Shown here one piece after another: positions 61,048-64,000 of a stretch of DNA of 64,000 bases (the stretch's first letter is position 1; each line of letters opens with the position of its first letter). The position numbers and the translations under genes are program-made. The notes beneath the pieces are model-generated. The model was not told the origin of the DNA and searched no databases. It was given only the letters and a program-made list of their open reading frames with translations. Origin of the DNA: Isosphaeraceae bacterium EP7 (GTDB lineage: Bacteria > Planctomycetota > Planctomycetia > Isosphaerales > Isosphaeraceae); the NCBI GenBank assembly GCA_038400315.1, contig CP151667.1, positions 6,459,174 to 6,523,173 of the forward strand, given 5' to 3'.

Positions 61048-64000
61048 TTACTTGCCGCGGCGGGCGAGGGCTATCTGCTTGACGGCGAGGCGGGCGGTTG
61101 CGGCCTGCATGGCCGCCTTGGTGGCCCGGACGACCGCGTTGACGTAGGGGCCGAAGGAACCGGTGGTGGCCTTGGCCTGGCCCTTGACGTAGGTGACGGC
61201 GGGCGGCGAGTTGCGCGTCGTCAGGGTGCGCCAGCTGATCGGCGCGACAAAGTTGGATCCGGGGGTGCCGTTGCCGACCCCGTCCAGGGCCAGGCCGTCG
61301 GCGCCAGTCAGGTGGGTCGAGCCCGTGCCCAGGACCGTCAGGGTGTACACCTTGTGGATGTCCAGCCGGCGGGCCGGGGTCAGGGTGACGGTCTGCGTGG
61401 CCGCGTCGTAGGTGGCCGAGCGGATGGCGACCGGCTTGCCCCGGCCGTCGGTGATCCGGTAGTTGGCCACATTCTGGGCGGAAGCCACGTTCAGCGGGCC
61501 GCTGAATGTGAGCGAGAGCGTCGTCGGGGTGGCGTGGAAGCCGTAGCGGCTCAGGCCCACCACCTGCGGGCCGTCCGCGACAAATGCCAGGACGGCGGCG
61601 CTCGACGAGGCGTTGCCGCCGCCGGAGAAGACCGCCCTGAAGCCGTGAGCCCCGGCGGAGAGGGCCCCGATGTTCAGCGTGGCGACGCCGTTGACCACCG
61701 TCGAGGTGCCCAGGAGCGTGTCGCCCTCGTAGAACGAGACCGTGCCGTCGAGCGTCGGCGTGCCCGGCGAGGTCGCCGTGACGGCCGCGCTGAGGATGGT
61801 GGCACCCTGGGCGTTGCTGGATGCGGAGAGCGTGGTGCCCGTCGTGGCCTGGATGACCAGGACCGTGACGGGCGTCTCCGAGGTGGAGGGACTGTAGGTG
61901 GCGTCTCCCGAGTAGAGCGCCCGGATGACGTGCCCGCCCACGGAGAGCGTGGTGGTCGGGAGGCTGGCCTGGCCCGAGGCGATCGAGGCCGAGACCGACA
62001 GGCCGCTGATGCCGGTCGGGATCAGCGTCGCCGTCCCCAGGAAGGTGCTGCCATCGTAGAAGCTGACCGTGCCGGTCATCGGCGTCTGGCCCAGGGCGGT
62101 GGCCTCGAAGGTGGCCGTGAGAGTCACGTCCTGGCCATAGAACGACTGCGGGGTCGAGCTGACGACCTGCCCGCCCTCGGTTGCCACCTGCGTGACGACC
62201 AGATTGGCGGTGGACGATGTGTTGATCAGGAAGTCGGCCGCCCCCTGGAAGACGGCCGTGATCGTGTGCGTGCCGACGGCGAGCGACGAAGTGACCAGGG
62301 TGGCGACACCGTTCGCATCCACCGCTCCCGAACCGATCAAGGTCGAGCCGTCATAGAACAGGACCGTGCCGGAAACCGAACCAGTGGAGGTGGTGACGGT
62401 GGCCGACAGAGTCACCGGCTGGTTGCCCGCGACCGTTCCGGGCGAGGCGACCAGGTTGGTCGCCGTCTGGCCGAAGACCGACTGGTTGATGATCGGCGAC
62501 GAGCTGACGGCGAAGAATCCGCTCCCCTGGAAGACGGCCATGATCGAGTGCGGCCCGCGGGCCAGGCTCGACGTGGTGAAGGTCGCGACTCCGTCGGGGC
62601 TGATTTCGCCGTAGCCCAGGATCGTCTCCCCTTCCATGAACGCGACGGTGCCGGTCGGGCTGCCCTGGCCGGTGACCGTCGCGGTGAACGTGACCGCCTG
62701 ACCGACCGCGGAAGGGCTGACCGAGGTGGCCAGCGAGGTCGCCGACGCGGCGGTGATGACCTGCTGATCCTGGGGCGTGGAAGTCGCCTCGGCGAACAGC
62801 TCGGACGGGTTGTATGTGGCCGTGATCGCATAAGCACCGGCCGCAGGGGCCACCCCGGTGTAGGTCGCCGTCCCGTCGGCGGCCACCGTCGCGGTGCCGA
62901 TGATCAGGTCCCCATATCGGAACGTGACCGTGCCGCCGAAGCCCGCGAAGGGCGAGGCCACCTGAGCGCTAAGGACGAATGCCTGGCCGGCGATGGCCGG
63001 GCCCGTCTGCGGCAGCATCGAGACCTGGGTCAGCTTCAGGGCCGTCGCGTTGAGGGAGAATTCCGACGTGTTGTCCAGCGAGTCGGTGGCGGTGGACGAG
63101 ACGATCGTGCCGGGGGCCATCGTCATGGCCATGGGCAGGGTGAAGGTCGCGTTGCCGGCGACGTCGGTGGTCACCGACATGCTTCCCAGGAACGTCCGGC
63201 CCTGGCCGTGGCCCGAGGCATCGTTGGTCGGGTTGCTGAAGAACTCCAGGATGTAGTCGGACGAGGGGGCCCCGACGAGCATCCCGGCGATCGAGAGAGT
63301 GTCGGGAGAGACGGTGGCCGTGACGTCGACCGGATAATTCTGCGACTGGTTCGGCCCCGAGGGGCTGGAGCCGTTGGGAAGCGGCGTGGTGCTGCCCCCC
63401 AGGGTGATGCCCAGGCCGGCGTTGCCGTAGATCGAGTTGCGGCTGATCAGGACGCTCCGGCCGTAGTTGACCGGGGCACTGATGACGATTCCACCCGACG
63501 CGGCGGGGGCCGGCGGTGGGGTCGCCAGGACCGAGACGCCCGCGCCGCCGTTGTTGGCGATGAGGTTGGCGGCCCCGTCCATCGCACCGCCGATGGTGTC
63601 GTGATAGCCTAAGTCGGAGATGCCGTCGCCCAGGTTGGAGAGGACCTGATTGCTGCGGACCACCGAGTTCTGGGTGTATTTCAGGTTGATCCCGGACAGG
63701 GCGCTGTACCGGACCATGTTGCCCAGGATCGAGACGCCGCTGGAGGTCTCGACCTCGATGCCGTTGCGCCCGTTGCCGGTGGTCGCCGCCGAGCCGGTGC
63801 CGTCGGCCACCACGCCGATGGAGTTGCCCAGGATCGAGAGGTTCGACGAGCCGAGGAGGGCGTGGATGCCGTCGCCAGCATTCTTGACGACGACGTTGCC
63901 GTCGCCGGCGTTCGCACCGCCGACGATCGAGCTGGTCAGTCCCAGGGCGACGAGACCGTCTCCGCCGTTATGGGCGACCGCGTTGCCGGCGATCGTGACA
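61048..64000 (-). CDS. Giant surface protein (beta-helix plus Ig-like repeats), 5' end outside window
   Basis: The frame is open without a stop from 61048 to the right edge, giving at least 984 residues; the N-terminus is missing. The visible start is beta-helix (GVSILGNMVRYSALSGINL, SNLSILGNSIGVVADG). Then come at least six Ig-like repeats such as GTVAFMEGETILGYGEISPDG and GTVSFYDGSTFLGTATL. The end is a module with GLSRYGFHATPTTLSLTFSG, PARRLDIHKVYTLTVLG and GLALDGVGNGTPGSNF, and a basic tail; it matches the end of the protein at 56799. It is a tandem paralogue of that protein. The shared C-terminal module may serve surface anchoring. Confidence 0.85.
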   Translation of the reverse strand, partial: VTIAGNAVAHNGGDGLVALGLTSSIVGGANAGDGNVVVKNAGDGIHALLGSSNLSILGNSIGVVADGTGSAATTGNGRNGIEVETSSGVSILGNMVRYSALSGINLKYTQNSVVRSNQVLSNLGDGISDLGYHDTIGGAMDGAANLIANNGGAGVSVLATPPPAPAASGGIVISAPVNYGRSVLISRNSIYGNAGLGITLGGSTTPLPNGSSPSGPNQSQNYPVDVTATVSPDTLSIAGMLVGAPSSDYILEFFSNPTNDASGHGQGRTFLGSMSVTTDVAGNATFTLPMAMTMAPGTIVSSTATDSLDNTSEFSLNATALKLTQVSMLPQTGPAIAGQAFVLSAQVASPFAGFGGTVTFRYGDLIIGTATVAADGTATYTGVAPAAGAYAITATYNPSELFAEATSTPQDQQVITAASATSLATSVSPSAVGQAVTFTATVTGQGSPTGTVAFMEGETILGYGEISPDGVATFTTSSLARGPHSIMAVFQGSGFFAVSSSPIINQSVFGQTATNLVASPGTVAGNQPVTLSATVTTSTGSVSGTVLFYDGSTLIGSGAVDANGVATLVTSSLAVGTHTITAVFQGAADFLINTSSTANLVVTQVATEGGQVVSSTPQSFYGQDVTLTATFEATALGQTPMTGTVSFYDGSTFLGTATLIPTGISGLSVSASIASGQASLPTTTLSVGGHVIRALYSGDATYSPSTSETPVTVLVIQATTGTTLSASSNAQGATILSAAVTATSPGTPTLDGTVSFYEGDTLLGTSTVVNGVATLNIGALSAGAHGFRAVFSGGGNASSSAAVLAFVADGPQVVGLSRYGFHATPTTLSLTFSGPLNVASAQNVANYRITDGRGKPVAIRSATYDAATQTVTLTPARRLDIHKVYTLTVLGTGSTHLTGADGLALDGVGNGTPGSNFVAPISWRTLTTRNSPPAVTYVKGQAKATTGSFGPYVNAVVRATKAAMQAATARLAVKQIALARRGK

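Noticed and set aside
60388-63612. A 1074-codon open frame on the plus strand
   Set aside because: It is antisense to the two giant surface protein genes and crosses their intergenic hairpin; its product is an Arg/Gly-rich shadow with no family resemblance.

Overview
This 64 kb window is GC-rich chromosomal DNA from a planctomycete, most likely of the Isosphaeraceae/Gemmatales type. The lineage call rests on gene families visible in the sequence: DUF1549/DUF1553 and DUF1501 proteins, a prepilin-like DUF1559 protein with an H-X9-DG tail, Tat-exported Gfo/Idh/MocA oxidoreductases, a PEP-CTERM protein, giant secreted proteins with an N-terminal L-E-x-x-x-L-L-S motif, and a signal peptidase with a large insertion. 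No species can be named from the sequence alone. No rRNA, tRNA, insertion sequence, integrase, phage gene or CRISPR array was recognised.

Left part (1-23 kb). The window opens inside a circularly permuted ATP-grasp gene, followed by its usual partners (alpha-E protein and transglutaminase-like protein), a CYTH-domain protein and a Thr-rich L-E-G-R-Q-L-L-S protein. A strong candidate 6S RNA gene (about 4424-4619) sits directly upstream of 5-formyltetrahydrofolate cyclo-ligase. Then come secreted catabolic-type proteins (DUF6807, esterase), a rhodanese, a membrane acyltransferase, Gfo/Idh/MocA oxidoreductases, a DUF1559 pseudopilin with a lipoprotein, signal peptidase I, dihydroorotate dehydrogenase, an MFS transporter, two small AT-richer genes and a trans-sulfuration enzyme.

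Middle (23-43.7 kb). This part holds a PEP-CTERM protein, a DUF1501 protein, a 41-bp-period tandem repeat, RtcB RNA ligase, a deacetylase-like/FG-GAP protein, an orphan sugar-type ABC ATPase, a DUF1549/DUF1553-DUF1501 operon, an ECF sigma factor coupled to an anti-sigma/pseudopilin-like fusion, a Nudix hydrolase, a TolB-like propeller protein, a DUF4380-like protein, a GGQ release-factor-like protein coupled to a glycosyltransferase, and queA.

The most unusual block is 43.9-53.2 kb. A P1B-like ATPase with intact catalytic motifs but no CPC metal motif lies near a second, full-length P-type ATPase homologue whose three signature motifs (TGES, DKTGT, GDGIND) are all degenerate. Between and around them are small unrecognised proteins and an outer-membrane barrel lipoprotein, and two paralogous small proteins bracket the block. 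I propose a multi-component envelope system built on an active pump plus a pseudo-pump; its substrate is unknown.

Right part (53.8-64 kb). An MFS transporter, a secreted haem/copper monooxygenase-like protein and two giant tandem paralogous surface proteins (right-handed beta-helix plus Ig-like repeats plus a shared C-terminal module). The second giant gene runs off the right edge. Many gene ends carry perfect inverted repeats likely to act as terminators.
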